A stretch of 64,000 nt of DNA. Origin: Rhizobium sp. NXC24. Lineage in GTDB: Bacteria > Pseudomonadota > Alphaproteobacteria > Rhizobiales > Rhizobiaceae. The stretch covers positions 2,022,501-2,086,500 of the forward strand of contig NZ_CP024311.1 of assembly GCF_002944315.1 (NCBI RefSeq). The letters run 5' to 3'. A model generated the notes under the pieces. The model made no database searches, was not told the DNA's origin, and saw only the letters and a program-made list of their open reading frames with translations. The translations under genes and the position numbers were made by a program. This document shows, piece after piece, positions 30,588 through 39,825 of the stretch; position 1 is the stretch's first letter; each line of letters opens with the position of its first letter.

Positions 30588-30918
30588 TGGCAACGAAAAA
30601 ACTCAAAATTTTTTTGAGCACGCCTTTTCCCAAAATGGCACAGCCTGAGGGGATTTCCGACATTCGTGAGGTTCGGGCGATGTGCCGAGACGAAGCTACC
30701 GTCCTATTTCGGCGCTGCTGCCGGCAAACGGTGTTCCTCGCCGACATTTGTGGGCGAAAACAAAATTATTTAAAAACAAGCGGATACGCAGAATCTCCAT
30801 ACGGAACCCCAAGCGGAAAAACATTCGAATTTTAATCGAATTCCCCGAAAATTTGATTCAAGTTTTGCGCTCATTTTATGACAATTCTACGCGCATTTGA
30901 ATCAACTAAGTCCTTAAT
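30588..30918. other. AT-rich intergenic region
   Basis: This 330-base stretch between pip and the BTLCP gene is clearly lower in GC than its surroundings. It holds a weak AT hairpin at 30602-30618 (CTCAAAA/TTTTGAG) that could terminate pip, and an 82-codon frame from 30587 with no recognisable features, which I consider non-coding. Confidence 0.6.
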
Positions 30919-30947
30919 TTGACTACGTAATTTTGCGTCGGATAAAA
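30919..30947 (+). promoter_or_regulatory. Predicted promoter of the BTLCP gene
   Basis: TTGACT, a 17-base spacer and ATAAAA form a good sigma-70-type match, 43 bases before the ATG of the transglutaminase-like peptidase gene. Confidence 0.55.
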
Positions 30948-30989
30948 GCCTGCATGTCATTCTGGTCCCAATAAAACAGGGACACGGAC

Positions 30990-31595
30990 ATGGGCTTTCA
31001 ATTCCTTCTTCGCGGTTATGCCGCAATGGCTCTTTTTACCTTTGGCTGTCTCGGCTTCGCCCATGCGACGCCGGCCAATATGACGATCACCGGCGATGCC
31101 GCGCCGCCGATCGGTCACTATGAGTTCTGCAAGGAAAATCCGAGGGAATGCGCCTATGCCGGCGGCGATGCCGGTCCCGCTATTCTTACCGAAGATCGTT
31201 GGAAGACCATCCTGAAGATCAACTACACGGTCAATACGACGATCAAGCCTATGACCGATATGGATCTCTATGGCGTCGAGGAAAAATGGGCGATCCCGAC
31301 CACTGCCGGCGATTGCGAGGATTTCGCTCTGCTGAAGCGCAAGGAGCTGATCGACGCCGGCTTTTCGGCCTCCGACCTGCTGATGACGGTCGTGCTGCAG
31401 CCGAACGGTGAAGGCCATGCCGTGCTGACGGTGCGCACCGATCGCGGCGACTTCGTTCTCGACAATATGCGCAATAAGGTGAAGCTTTGGTCGGATACCG
31501 AATACACCTTCCTGAAGCGTCAGTCCGCTGACGATCCGGCTCGCTGGGTCAAGATACAGGATGGCCGCGCCGTTGCAGTCGGCAGCTTGAAGTAG
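30990..31595 (+). CDS. BTLCP transglutaminase-like cysteine peptidase, periplasmic
   Basis: A 201-residue secreted protein with a signal peptide (about residues 1-26, ending FAHAT). It is a bacterial transglutaminase-like cysteine proteinase with an intact triad: Cys in TTAGDCEDFALLK, His in GEGHAVLTV and Asp in FVLDNMRN. The family includes LapG, the c-di-GMP-controlled periplasmic protease, but no LapD-like partner is nearby, so a LapG role is not supported. A strong terminator follows about 100 bases downstream, making this a monocistronic gene. Confidence 0.9.
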   Translation: MGFQFLLRGYAAMALFTFGCLGFAHATPANMTITGDAAPPIGHYEFCKENPRECAYAGGDAGPAILTEDRWKTILKINYTVNTTIKPMTDMDLYGVEEKWAIPTTAGDCEDFALLKRKELIDAGFSASDLLMTVVLQPNGEGHAVLTVRTDRGDFVLDNMRNKVKLWSDTEYTFLKRQSADDPARWVKIQDGRAVAVGSLK

Positions 31596-31692
31596 GTCGT
31601 GTTTCCGCCACGTGATCACCGGTGACCTAGCACCGGTGGTCTCAGTCAAGGCCCCGGTCTGTCCCCGCATTTCTGTCCTGACCGGCGCCTCT

Positions 31693-31726
31693 GAGCCGTT
31701 CCCGCTGTCCCGGGAACGGCTCTTTT
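31693..31726 (+). terminator. Rho-independent terminator after the BTLCP gene
   Basis: A perfect 12-bp stem (GAGCCGTTCCCG and its complement) with a six-base loop is followed by TTTT. The rest of the 440-base gap up to 32036 holds a CACCGGTG pair near 31618, a degenerate repeat copy and a CtrA-type site. Confidence 0.85.
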
Positions 31727-31797
31727 CGTTTCCGGGGTGTGCCCAGGGCAATTGCCCGAAAAAACGCCCGGCGGTTCATCCGGCATTGCGAAGGGGC

Positions 31798-31844
31798 AAA
31801 AAGATAGATCGGCTCCCATGATTTCGTGAAACGATCAACCCCTT
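31798..31844. repeat. Diverged partial copy of the RIME-like intergenic repeat
   Basis: The segment AAAGATAGATCGG followed by ATTTCGTGAAACG and AACCCC resembles the second half of the full element at 53026-53128 (AGATAGAGCGG, ATTCCGTGAAACG, AACCGC), with several substitutions. Confidence 0.5.
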
Positions 31845-31911
31845 CAGCCCGAAATCCGCCCCGATTTTCGCAAAGGTATTTGTGCCGATAAATATGCAAG
31901 CCGACGCATTC

Positions 31912-31928
31912 TTAACGGCTCATTAACC
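31912..31928 (+). promoter_or_regulatory. CtrA-type binding site
   Basis: TTAA-N7-TTAACC matches exactly the consensus box of the alphaproteobacterial cell-cycle regulator CtrA. It lies 108 bases before the ATG of the conserved hypothetical gene at 32036. A single match can arise by chance. Confidence 0.45.
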
Positions 31929-32035
31929 AATGTGGCGGCAATCATTCCACAGCGAGACTCATCAGGGGTCTTGAGCCGCGGCGGACGCGTCATTGACGAC
32001 GGTTTCCAAGGCGGGATGGAACCGAAGGCAAGAGC

Positions 32036-32794
32036 ATGACCCCTCCTCTGTCATCCGCCTCCTCGATCGACGAACAGCCGCTGATATCGAGCGGCCTCGT
32101 TTATCGTCTCACGGCCGGCGTTGCCGTACTCGCCGCACTTACCGTTGCCATCACCATTGGTGGCCGTTGGCTCGGCGAAAAAATCTCACTGGCCGGCCAC
32201 ACTGCCGATATCAAGCCGATCACAGTGACGATCGGCGAGGATACGTTGCGTCTTGGCGCCAACACCATCCGTTTCCCGAGCGAACGCGTAAACGGCGTCG
32301 CGGAACGCGTCGATCTCTACCTCACCTGGCCGCAGATGCAGGGCTATAGCGATGCCGACCGCTTGCGCTTTGACGATATTTCCCAATCCTCCTCGCTGAT
32401 TTTCCTACAGCTCAGCCAGAGCACGATGTCACGCGACATGTCCGGCCGGCTGGAGCCGATCTATTCGCATCTGATGGAAGGCGACGCCTTCGCCGGTCCA
32501 CATGGGCTGACGGCCCATCGTCTGCGCGCCGACGCCGGCTATAGTGGCGAAGTGCTTCTGACCGCGCCGCGCGCTGGCGAGCCGGATTATGTCGTGCGCT
32601 GCATCTTGCCCTCCTCGCCCGCTGGGGCGACCAGCGGCGATTGCCAGCGGGACATCAGGGTCGGCAAGGATCTCAGCGTGCTTTATCGGTTTTCCAGTCA
32701 TCAGCTTGGCGACTGGCAGACGATGGATGCCGCTGTCCAGAATTTCGTGAAGACACGCCTTGTCGATGCGGCCGGCACGACGGAATCTCCGTAA
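32036..32794 (+). CDS. Membrane-anchored protein of unknown function
   Basis: A 252-residue protein with one N-terminal membrane helix (about residues 20-42, LTAGVAVLAALTVAITIGG) and a soluble, presumably periplasmic, domain. The domain begins with a beta-rich section (DTLRLGANTIRFPSERVNGVAERVDLY) and has a Cys pair around VRCILP and SGDCQRDI. I recognise no family. It is a single gene behind a CtrA-type site and upstream of a D,D-carboxypeptidase, so a role in envelope or cell-cycle biology is possible but not shown. Confidence 0.75.
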   Translation: MTPPLSSASSIDEQPLISSGLVYRLTAGVAVLAALTVAITIGGRWLGEKISLAGHTADIKPITVTIGEDTLRLGANTIRFPSERVNGVAERVDLYLTWPQMQGYSDADRLRFDDISQSSSLIFLQLSQSTMSRDMSGRLEPIYSHLMEGDAFAGPHGLTAHRLRADAGYSGEVLLTAPRAGEPDYVVRCILPSSPAGATSGDCQRDIRVGKDLSVLYRFSSHQLGDWQTMDAAVQNFVKTRLVDAAGTTESP

Positions 32795-32923
32795 GTGGTG
32801 ACTAAAATGATGCGGAATCCTGAAACCAACTGTTCATCATAAACCGATTGGTAACGCTAAACCTCTACTCTTGAGAGCCAACGGGCGCTCATGGAGGCGG
32901 CGGCCGGATAATTGAGAACGTAA

Positions 32924-34453
32924 ATGCAAGCAGAGAGTGAAGTAGTGTCCAGATCAATTTTTTCCGCATCCTCATCAAGCTCCGGCAAGTTTTTGGCGAA
33001 GGTGCTGTTCGGTTTTGCAATCACGACTGCGACGGTGACCGTTACCGTCGATGTGTCGAATGCAGCCGGAGGCTCGAAATACGCGGGCATCGTTATTGAC
33101 GCGAACACGGGTAATGTTCTCTACAGCGAAAATGCGGATACGCTTCACTATCCCGCTTCGCTTACCAAGATGATGACCGTCTATCTGACCTTTGAGGCGC
33201 TTGAGGCCGGTCGGATCACACTCGATACTCCTGTCGTCTTTTCGAAAAATGCAGCCTCGCAGGCCCCGACCAAGCTCGGCATCGGTACCGGCCGCTCGGT
33301 GACCGTTCGCGAGGCGATTCTCGGTATCGTCACCAAGTCCGCCAACGATGCGGCGATGGCGCTTGGCGAAATGCTTGGCGGCTCGGAAGACAATTTCGCC
33401 CGCATGATGAACAACAAGGCCCGTGCGCTTGGAATGACGCGGACGACCTACCGCAATCCGAACGGCCTGCCGAACACCGCCCAGATGACGACGGCGCGCG
33501 ATCAGGCCCGCCTGGGCGTCGCCCTGCGCGAGCACTTCCCGCAATATTACGGCTTCTTCTCTGAGACGAGCTTTCGCCTCGGCAACAGAGTGATCCCGGG
33601 TCACAACCATCTGCTCGGTTCGGTCCGTGGTGTTGACGGCATCAAGACGGGTTACACGCGTGCTGCCGGATACAATCTTGCCACTTCGGTGAAGGTCGAC
33701 GGCCGCTCGATCGTCGGCGTCGTTCTCGGTGGCGCCTCGACGCCCGCCCGCGACAACCAGATGCGCAAGCTGATCGCCGCTTACCTGCCGCTGGCATCCA
33801 CGAAGCATATCGACTCCAATGTCGTCGCCCAGACGAAGGTGGAAACGCCCAACGTCCAGGCTGCAAGCGCCCGCATGGCGGCTGCCGGCAGCGCGAAGAT
33901 GAGCAAGGACGAGACCGCCGAGGCTGACGACGACCAGCAGCCGTCGAGCGCCGCGGCTTTTGCGGCGATCACGCCGAAGTCGAGCAATCCGTTGCTCACG
34001 ACCAAGCAGAAGCAACGCGCCGCATCCGATGAAGTGGCTTCCATCGAACCGACATCGGCGACTACGGATGAAAGCGATACGGATGAGGTCGACGCCGTCA
34101 CGACGGCCTCGACCTCCAGATCGGATACCAAGATCATTAAGACCCAGAAGGTCGAGAAAACGGAAAAGGCTGAAAAGCCTGAGAAGGTTACCAAGGCGAG
34201 CAAGGATGAGGCGGGCCCGACCGGCTGGGTCGTCCAGATCGGCATCTCCTCCAGCAAGGACGGCGCCAGCGATCTGCTCGATACCGCCAAGAGCAAGGGC
34301 GGCAAGGCATTGCGCTCGGCCAAGGCCTATACGCTTGCCTTTGATGGCGGTTACCGCGCCCGTTTCGGCGGCTTCGAGGACCAGAATGCGGCTGTCAACG
34401 CCTGCAAGGCTCTCAAGAAGGCCGGCGTGAAGTGCTGGGCGAGCTTGGAATAA
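32924..34453 (+). CDS. D-alanyl-D-alanine carboxypeptidase (S11) with C-terminal SPOR domain
   Basis: A 509-residue penicillin-binding protein. A signal/anchor segment (about residues 22-48) is followed by the S11 peptidase domain with SxxK in YPASLTKMM, SxN in TKSANDAAM and KTG in DGIKTGYTRAAG, so the active site is complete. A long low-complexity linker (about residues 310-430) with Lys-Glu-Thr repeats leads to a SPOR domain (GWVVQIGISSSKDGA to AGVKCWASLE) that binds denuded glycan at division sites. It trims pentapeptides in the periplasm, probably at the septum. Confidence 0.93.
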   Translation: MQAESEVVSRSIFSASSSSSGKFLAKVLFGFAITTATVTVTVDVSNAAGGSKYAGIVIDANTGNVLYSENADTLHYPASLTKMMTVYLTFEALEAGRITLDTPVVFSKNAASQAPTKLGIGTGRSVTVREAILGIVTKSANDAAMALGEMLGGSEDNFARMMNNKARALGMTRTTYRNPNGLPNTAQMTTARDQARLGVALREHFPQYYGFFSETSFRLGNRVIPGHNHLLGSVRGVDGIKTGYTRAAGYNLATSVKVDGRSIVGVVLGGASTPARDNQMRKLIAAYLPLASTKHIDSNVVAQTKVETPNVQAASARMAAAGSAKMSKDETAEADDDQQPSSAAAFAAITPKSSNPLLTTKQKQRAASDEVASIEPTSATTDESDTDEVDAVTTASTSRSDTKIIKTQKVEKTEKAEKPEKVTKASKDEAGPTGWVVQIGISSSKDGASDLLDTAKSKGGKALRSAKAYTLAFDGGYRARFGGFEDQNAAVNACKALKKAGVKCWASLE

Positions 34454-34585
34454 GGATGTGACACGGCTTTCCGTGCCGCATCGTTCAGAAATCTACTGGA
34501 TTTTGCGTAGCGATATCCGGTTCTTCCGGCCTTGGATGATCATGAGGCCGGCCCTGAGTTTGTAATGTGTTACGGGGATGTGAAA

Positions 34586-34861
34586 ATGGCAATGAACGAG
34601 AACTTTCCGGGTTTCTCGCTCGATGGCGGGGGAAAGATGAAATCGAAGGGCTTTGCTCTTCATCCGCTGCATGAGGCAGCCATGCGGTTGGCCGATCTCG
34701 GCCTCAGCCGTTCGCGTTCGCGCAGCAAGACGAAGGACCTGATCTCCGTCCTGCTTTGCCACGGAGCCCGCGCCTGGCGCTATTCCCAGCCGGAAGCCCA
34801 CATCCACCTGCACATTACCGCGCCGAATGGCCAAGCTCCGGTATTGATGCGGCTGCGCTAA
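34586..34861 (+). CDS. Small conserved hypothetical protein
   Basis: A 91-residue cytoplasmic protein beginning MAMNENFPGFSLDGG. The start follows a GGGGA Shine-Dalgarno; upstream ATGs at 34532 and 34565 lack one. It has an Arg/Ser/Lys-rich centre (SRSRSRSKTKDL) and a C-terminal strand pair (EAHIHLHITAPNG). I recognise no family and no motif points to function. It stands alone after dac and converges on the DUF1489 gene. Confidence 0.6.
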   Translation: MAMNENFPGFSLDGGGKMKSKGFALHPLHEAAMRLADLGLSRSRSRSKTKDLISVLLCHGARAWRYSQPEAHIHLHITAPNGQAPVLMRLR

Positions 34862-34915
34862 TCAGGAAAAGTGCAAGGATGGAGCGGTGCTGCGGCTCCC
34901 GAGGCGGCCGCCGCT

Positions 34916-35353
34916 CTACAGCAATCCCAATTCGGAAAGCTCGCGACGCAGATCGGCAGGCAACTCATTGACGCCGCCGCCAAGGCTGTCGAGATCGCGC
35001 GGCACATCTTCCTGCGGCAAGTAGCGCCAGCCCTGGAAGGCGCGACGCGGCTGGCTGGCGGTTTCGACTACGCTCGGATCGAGAATAAGCCGGCAGCGGT
35101 GGATTCCATCGACATCCGTGAACGTCTCGATACCGAGCAGCTTTTGCCGCGCCTGTACCTGCCCCTTGATCACCCAGTAAAGCGAGCCGCCGTCCAGCAG
35201 CTCATCCACGCGCTTCGGCACCATGCGGGTCGTATGGGTGGTGTGCGGTTCCAGACCGGCGGCGATGGCGCTCATCGCCCGCTCGGAGACCCATTCGCGC
35301 AGATCCTCAAGCGAATCCGCGCCCACGCACAATTTGATGATATGCAAAGCCAT
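34916..35353 (-). CDS. DUF1489 family protein
   Basis: A 145-residue alphaproteobacterial DUF1489 protein. Family segments visible are LHIIKLCVGADSLEDLREWV, HTTRMVPKRVDELLDGGSLYWVIKG and RAFQGWRYLPQEDVPRDL. It is small and cytoplasmic with no catalytic motif; function unknown. It lies 59 bases downstream of sdaA on the same strand and may be cotranscribed with it. Confidence 0.88.
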   Translation of the reverse strand: MALHIIKLCVGADSLEDLREWVSERAMSAIAAGLEPHTTHTTRMVPKRVDELLDGGSLYWVIKGQVQARQKLLGIETFTDVDGIHRCRLILDPSVVETASQPRRAFQGWRYLPQEDVPRDLDSLGGGVNELPADLRRELSELGLL

Positions 35354-35412
35354 GACGCCGTTGAAATCCTTTTGACCGGCAGCGTCAAGCTTTTAGAATC
35401 AAGCGTCCACAC

Positions 35413-36819
35413 TCAGCATTCGACGACATTCACCGCGAGGCCGCCTGTTGAGGTTTCCTTGTATTTCTCGCTCATGTCGTAGCCGGTCTGGCGCATCGTC
35501 TCGATGCAGGCATCGAGGGGCACGAAATGCTGGCCGTCGCCTTTGATCGCGAGCGATGCAGCCGTCACTGCCTTGACGGCGCCGAGTGCGTTGCGCTCGA
35601 TACAAGGCACCTGCACGAGGCCGGCAACGGGATCGCAGGTCATGCCGAGATGGTGTTCCAGCGCAATCTCCGCGGCATTTTCGATCTGCTCGGGCGTCGC
35701 GCCCATGACGGCGGCAAGCCCCGCGGCCGCCATCGCAGCCGCCGAGCCCACTTCGCCCTGACAGCCCACTTCAGCGCCGGAGATCGAGGCATTGTGCTTG
35801 ATGATGCCGCCGACGGCAGCCGCGGTCAGCAGATAGTTGCGGATGCCATCCTGGTCCCAATCCTCATGGAAATGCTGGTAGTAGCGGATCGTTGCTGGAA
35901 TGACCCCGGCCGCGCCGTTGGTCGGCGCGGTGACGACGCGGCCACCCGCGGCATTTTCCTCGTTGACGGCCATGGCGTAGACGCTCAGCCAATCATTGGC
36001 GAGCAGCGGATTGATGCGGTTGCTGCGCCATTCTTCCTGCAGCTTGTCATGGATGGCGCGCGCCCGGCGGCGCACCTTCAGGCCGCCCGGCATGATGCCC
36101 TCGACCTTCAAGCCGCGATCGATGCAGCTATTCATCGCCGCCCAGATGCGATCGAGCCCGGCGTCGAGCTCTTCGCTGCTCATGCGCGTCTCTTCATTGG
36201 CGCGCTTCATCTGCGCAATCGAGAGACCGGAGCGCTCGGCCATATCGAGCATCTGCTTGGCGGTGGCGAAGGGGAACGGAATTCGCTCGCCGGAAGAGGC
36301 CTTCTTCTTGTCGGCACGCATCTGCTCGAGCTCGGTATCGGTGACGACGAAGCCGCCGCCGACGGAATAGTAGATGCGCTTGACGAGCAGGCGATCGTCC
36401 TTGTCGAAGGCGGAAAAGCTCATGCCGTTGGCGTGGCCGGGCAGCGGCACCTTCTTGTCGAAGATCAGGTCGGTCTTCGGTTGGAATTGATAGGCCGGAT
36501 GGCCCGGCGGCGTGATGTGCCCGGTGCGCTCCACCTCATCGATAACGGCATCCATCCGGTCGGGATCGACCGCATCGGGCCGCTCACCCATCAAACCGAG
36601 GATAACCGCCCTGCCCGTGCCATGCCCGATGCCAGTATGGGCGAGCGAGCCGTGCAGGCTGACCTTGATCGAAGCAACATGCACATTCGAGGACGGGCGT
36701 GGCCACTCGTTTGACAGCAGGAGATCCAGGAAACGATTGGCGGCCGACATCGGACCCATCGTGTGCGAACTGGAAGGCCCGACGCCGATTTTGAAAACAT
36801 CGAAAACTGAAAGAAACAT
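35413..36819 (-). CDS. sdaA: L-serine ammonia-lyase (single-chain SdaA type)
   Basis: A 468-residue iron-sulfur enzyme deaminating L-serine to pyruvate. The N-terminal beta domain starts [23 protein letters not shown], and the C-terminal alpha domain holds the cluster Cys residues in [34 protein letters not shown] and the late [15 protein letters not shown]. Both halves are fused, as in E. coli SdaA. The upstream 25 codons of the open frame are not conserved. It could work with the glycine cleavage genes at the right edge in serine/glycine catabolism, though the two are not linked transcriptionally. Confidence 0.95.
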   Translation of the reverse strand: MFLSVFDVFKIGVGPSSSHTMGPMSAANRFLDLLLSNEWPRPSSNVHVASIKVSLHGSLAHTGIGHGTGRAVILGLMGERPDAVDPDRMDAVIDEVERTGHITPPGHPAYQFQPKTDLIFDKKVPLPGHANGMSFSAFDKDDRLLVKRIYYSVGGGFVVTDTELEQMRADKKKASSGERIPFPFATAKQMLDMAERSGLSIAQMKRANEETRMSSEELDAGLDRIWAAMNSCIDRGLKVEGIMPGGLKVRRRARAIHDKLQEEWRSNRINPLLANDWLSVYAMAVNEENAAGGRVVTAPTNGAAGVIPATIRYYQHFHEDWDQDGIRNYLLTAAAVGGIIKHNASISGAEVGCQGEVGSAAAMAAAGLAAVMGATPEQIENAAEIALEHHLGMTCDPVAGLVQVPCIERNALGAVKAVTAASLAIKGDGQHFVPLDACIETMRQTGYDMSEKYKETSTGGLAVNVVEC

Positions 36820-37018
36820 GGACCTTTGGTGCCTCCTCGGCAAATCGCGTAATGGCAAGGCTACGCCAACGGAACAGCCCTGCACGGCGATCAACCGACA
36901 TCGGATTTCATGCCTGCGACATTATATGTAGGCACGATGCGGCGCAAACATAAGGCCATTGCGCCCGAATGGCCGTAGGTTACAGTCGGCGGCATATGGA
37001 CTTGGAGAATCTGCCTTT

Positions 37019-37711
37019 ATGACGACCGCCGACTATGTCGCCCTCGCCCTCTTCGTTTTTCTCTGGGTCGTGCTGAACTGGATCACCAGCAGCGCCCGCT
37101 TCTTCAATCGCACCAGCCTGACATTGGCCATGAACGAGCGCCGGCGCGAATGGATTTACAATTCGCTGCGCCGCGATTTGAAGATGATCGATACGCAGAT
37201 TCTATCTGGCCTGCAGAACGGCACCGGTTTCTTCGCCTCTACCTCGATCTTCGCCATCGGTAGCTGCTTCGCCTTGCTCGGTGCCACTGACAAGGTCAAC
37301 GCCTTCTTCTCCGACATGCCCTTCGTCTTCAATAGCGGCCGCACCGCCTTCGAGATCAAGGTGGCGGGACTTGCCTGCCTGTTCGGCTATGCCTTCTTCA
37401 AATTCGGCTGGGCCTATCGCCTGTTTAACTATTGCACCATCCTCTTCGGCTCCTTGCCGATGCTGGCGGATGCCGAGCTCGACCCTGTGCGGGCGGAGCG
37501 CGCCGCGGAGCGGGTGATCCGCATGAATGTCATCGCCGCGCGCAACTTCAATGCGGGTCTGAGAGCGATCTTCCTGTCGATCGGCTATCTCGGCTGGTTC
37601 CTCAGCCCCTATGTTTTCATCACGACGACGGTCTTCATCATTATCGTCCTGATCCGCCGGCAGTTTTTTTCCGATGCGCGTCTGGCCATCATGGATATCG
37701 ATGTGCCATGA
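37019..37711 (+). CDS. DUF599 family membrane protein
   Basis: A 230-residue polytopic protein with four hydrophobic segments (near residues 5-25, 70-95, 115-135 and 185-215). It is of the DUF599 family, shown by MNERRREWIYNSLRRDLKM and RVIRMNVIAARNFNAGLRAIFLSIGYLGW. Function is unknown. GGAG lies 11 bases before the chosen ATG; the open frame extends 20 codons further without support. It precedes two more membrane-protein genes on the same strand. Confidence 0.85.
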   Translation: MTTADYVALALFVFLWVVLNWITSSARFFNRTSLTLAMNERRREWIYNSLRRDLKMIDTQILSGLQNGTGFFASTSIFAIGSCFALLGATDKVNAFFSDMPFVFNSGRTAFEIKVAGLACLFGYAFFKFGWAYRLFNYCTILFGSLPMLADAELDPVRAERAAERVIRMNVIAARNFNAGLRAIFLSIGYLGWFLSPYVFITTTVFIIIVLIRRQFFSDARLAIMDIDVP

Positions 37712-37778
37712 CATCGCCACGTCGGCAGTCATCAAACCGGCGCCGATGATTTGAATTCATGCCTGGAAGGACCTGCCA

Positions 37779-38768
37779 ATGGCTGTTATCGCCGAGAGCA
37801 TCGATGCGCCGCAGAAAACGCCCCGCATCGGCATTCTGGACACGGCCCGCGGTGTCGCCCTTCTGGCGATGGCGAGCTATCATTGCACCTGGGATTTCGA
37901 GTTCTTCGGCTATCTCGCACCGGGCACGGCGGAGACTGGCTGGCTGAAAATCTACGCCCGCGTCATTGCCAGCACCTTCCTGTTTCTCGCCGGCTTCAGC
38001 CTCGTGCTGGCCAACACGCCCGAAATCCGCTGGCGCCCCTATTTCAAGCGCCTTGGCATGATCGTGGCCGCTGCTGCGGCGATTTCCATCGTCACCTTCA
38101 TCGGCATGCGCGACGGCTGGATCTTCTTCGGCATCCTGCACTCTATCGCCGCCGCCAGCATCATCGGTCTGCTCTTCCTGCGCCTGCCGTCTTTCGCAAC
38201 GCTGCTAATCGCTGCCCTGCTCCTCATCGGCATTGTCGTCGATAATGTCATCGCGCCGTTTTCGCTGCATTCCGCCGTCTTCGACGTGCCATGGCTCTAT
38301 TGGCTCGGCTTGTCGGAGCACCTTCCGCGTTCGAATGATTACGTGCCGGTCTTCCCCTGGCTGACGCCATTCCTTTTCGGCCTCGGCATCGCGCAACTGA
38401 CGACAACGCTCGGATGGCTCAGATCATTGGCAAAGCTCGGTCCCGGCCGCAATCTGATTGCCCGCGTCGGGCGCCACAGCCTGATTTTCTACCTCGTCCA
38501 CCAGCCGGTGCTTATCGGTCTCGTCTATCTTCTTTCGCTGATCGCGCCCGCACCGGCGCCCGATCCTACGGTCACCTATATCAGGCAATGCCAAGCCTCC
38601 TGCGTACGCTCCGGCAGCGAAACCATGTGCCGCAGCTTCTGCCAGTGCACACTCGATAAATTGCAAGCGCAAAACCTGTTTTCACCCCTGGAATCCGGTG
38701 CAATCAAAGCAGATAGCGATGAGCGAATAAACCGAATCGCGTTACAGTGTTCGGAGCAAGCGCAATGA
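37779..38768 (+). CDS. DUF1624 / heparan-alpha-glucosaminide N-acetyltransferase-like membrane protein with Cys-rich tail
   Basis: A 329-residue membrane protein of the acyltransferase-like DUF1624 family. It begins GILDTARGVALLAMASYHCTWDFEFFGY, has about eight helices and ends its core with GRHSLIFYLVHQPVLIGLVYL. After the last helix comes a roughly 60-residue extension with five Cys in the pattern CxxxCx7CxxxCxC, probably outside the cytoplasm. It likely transfers acetyl groups to an envelope sugar. The tail is unusual for the core family and could bind metal or form disulfides. Confidence 0.85.
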   Translation: MAVIAESIDAPQKTPRIGILDTARGVALLAMASYHCTWDFEFFGYLAPGTAETGWLKIYARVIASTFLFLAGFSLVLANTPEIRWRPYFKRLGMIVAAAAAISIVTFIGMRDGWIFFGILHSIAAASIIGLLFLRLPSFATLLIAALLLIGIVVDNVIAPFSLHSAVFDVPWLYWLGLSEHLPRSNDYVPVFPWLTPFLFGLGIAQLTTTLGWLRSLAKLGPGRNLIARVGRHSLIFYLVHQPVLIGLVYLLSLIAPAPAPDPTVTYIRQCQASCVRSGSETMCRSFCQCTLDKLQAQNLFSPLESGAIKADSDERINRIALQCSEQAQ

Positions 38769-38780
38769 CAGGGTTATTCT

Positions 38781-39254
38781 ATGAATGCCTATCGTTCCAA
38801 GTCGCTGAGTTTTCCATGGCCGCCTTTAATTTATAGTCTTGCAGTTATAACGGCGCTTTATTTGAATCAGGACTATCCCGTGCGCATGTCGTACCTCGGG
38901 GCCTTGATCGCTTGGGGCATTGGCGCGCTTTTGACAGTTGTCGCGGTGACATTGAATGTCTGGGCGGTGAAGACGCTGTTCGAAAGCGGCACGACCGTGC
39001 TAACGCAACGCTGCACGGCGCATCTGGTGACCAAGGGACCGTTCCGCTTTAGCCGCAACCCGACCTATCTCGGATATACGCTGCTGACGGCAGGCCTCGG
39101 CCTGGTGATCGGCAATCTCTGGTTCGTCACCATGGCAGCCGTGGCGGCGGCGCTGACCACGCCACTGGTCATCCGTTGCGAGGAAATGCACCTGCTCTCT
39201 CGTTTCGGCTGTGAATTCGAGTTCTACTGCAAGCGTACGCGGCGCTGGATTTGA
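38781..39254 (+). CDS. Isoprenylcysteine methyltransferase-like (ICMT/PEMT fold) membrane protein
   Basis: A 157-residue protein with about four membrane helices and the C-terminal SAM-binding region of the ICMT/phospholipid methyltransferase family: GPFRFSRNPTYLGYTLL, then the CEEMHLLSRFGCEFEFYCKRTRRW ending. Bacterial members methylate small amphiphiles or lipids, and the true substrate is unknown. It starts 12 bases after the DUF1624 gene, so the two are probably cotranscribed. Confidence 0.85.
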   Translation: MNAYRSKSLSFPWPPLIYSLAVITALYLNQDYPVRMSYLGALIAWGIGALLTVVAVTLNVWAVKTLFESGTTVLTQRCTAHLVTKGPFRFSRNPTYLGYTLLTAGLGLVIGNLWFVTMAAVAAALTTPLVIRCEEMHLLSRFGCEFEFYCKRTRRWI

Positions 39255-39280
39255 AAGCGGGAGGTGCCCGCAGTCGCTGC

Positions 39281-39730
39281 TTATCGGTATTCAGCGAGGA
39301 GTAAAATCCGACCGATCTTTGTTCTCGTACGTTGCACGAGATCCATCGCGACTGAATCATTTTCACCGGCATAAAGATCGAATTCACGAACTTTTTTCCC
39401 ATCAGAAACCTCTTCCAGCCGGGTCGATGTTTTCCAAGTCCGAAAAGAGCAGCCGAGGTCGCCACACCGGACGCTGATGTCGCCCGCCAAATATCGATTC
39501 GAATCGATGGTAACGCTTAGCTGAACGTGAGTGTCCTGATTGTCGATAAGCTGGCAGCGAACATGAATTTGGCAATTGAGTTGGCCGTAGATCGCATCCT
39601 TGCCGTCAAGCAAAAGGGCGTAGGCAACCGGAATATCGGTATTGTTGTTATCGGCCGCTTGAGTCTTTCCGACATTGAACGGAACGAGCGCGATCCCTAT
39701 CGCTAAGACGAAGCTAAACCTTGCCGCCAT
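39281..39730 (-). CDS. Secreted protein of unknown function (IalB-like in size and Cys pattern)
   Basis: A 149-residue protein with a signal peptide (about residues 1-25, ending KTQAAD). The mature part has four Cys (GQLNCQIHVRCQL and SVRCGDLGCSF), suggesting two disulfides, and is beta-rich. It is reminiscent of invasion-associated locus B proteins in size and Cys spacing, but I cannot confirm membership. The ATG at 39730 is preceded by AGAGGG at nine bases; a TTG three codons earlier is the alternative. Its GC is a little below that of its neighbours. Confidence 0.6.
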   Translation of the reverse strand: MAARFSFVLAIGIALVPFNVGKTQAADNNNTDIPVAYALLLDGKDAIYGQLNCQIHVRCQLIDNQDTHVQLSVTIDSNRYLAGDISVRCGDLGCSFRTWKTSTRLEEVSDGKKVREFDLYAGENDSVAMDLVQRTRTKIGRILLLAEYR

Positions 39731-39825
39731 TTGCCACAACCCTCTGTGAATGCTTGGCTTTTCTACAAAGCATTCTCGTTAGAATTGCGGCGACTACGAT
39801 GCGTCTTATACTTTGACGGTGGTAG

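Noticed and set aside
30587..30835. 82-codon ORF after pip (TGATG-coupled)
   Set aside because: AT-rich intergenic composition, no motif, no Shine-Dalgarno of its own, and an atypical amino-acid mix.
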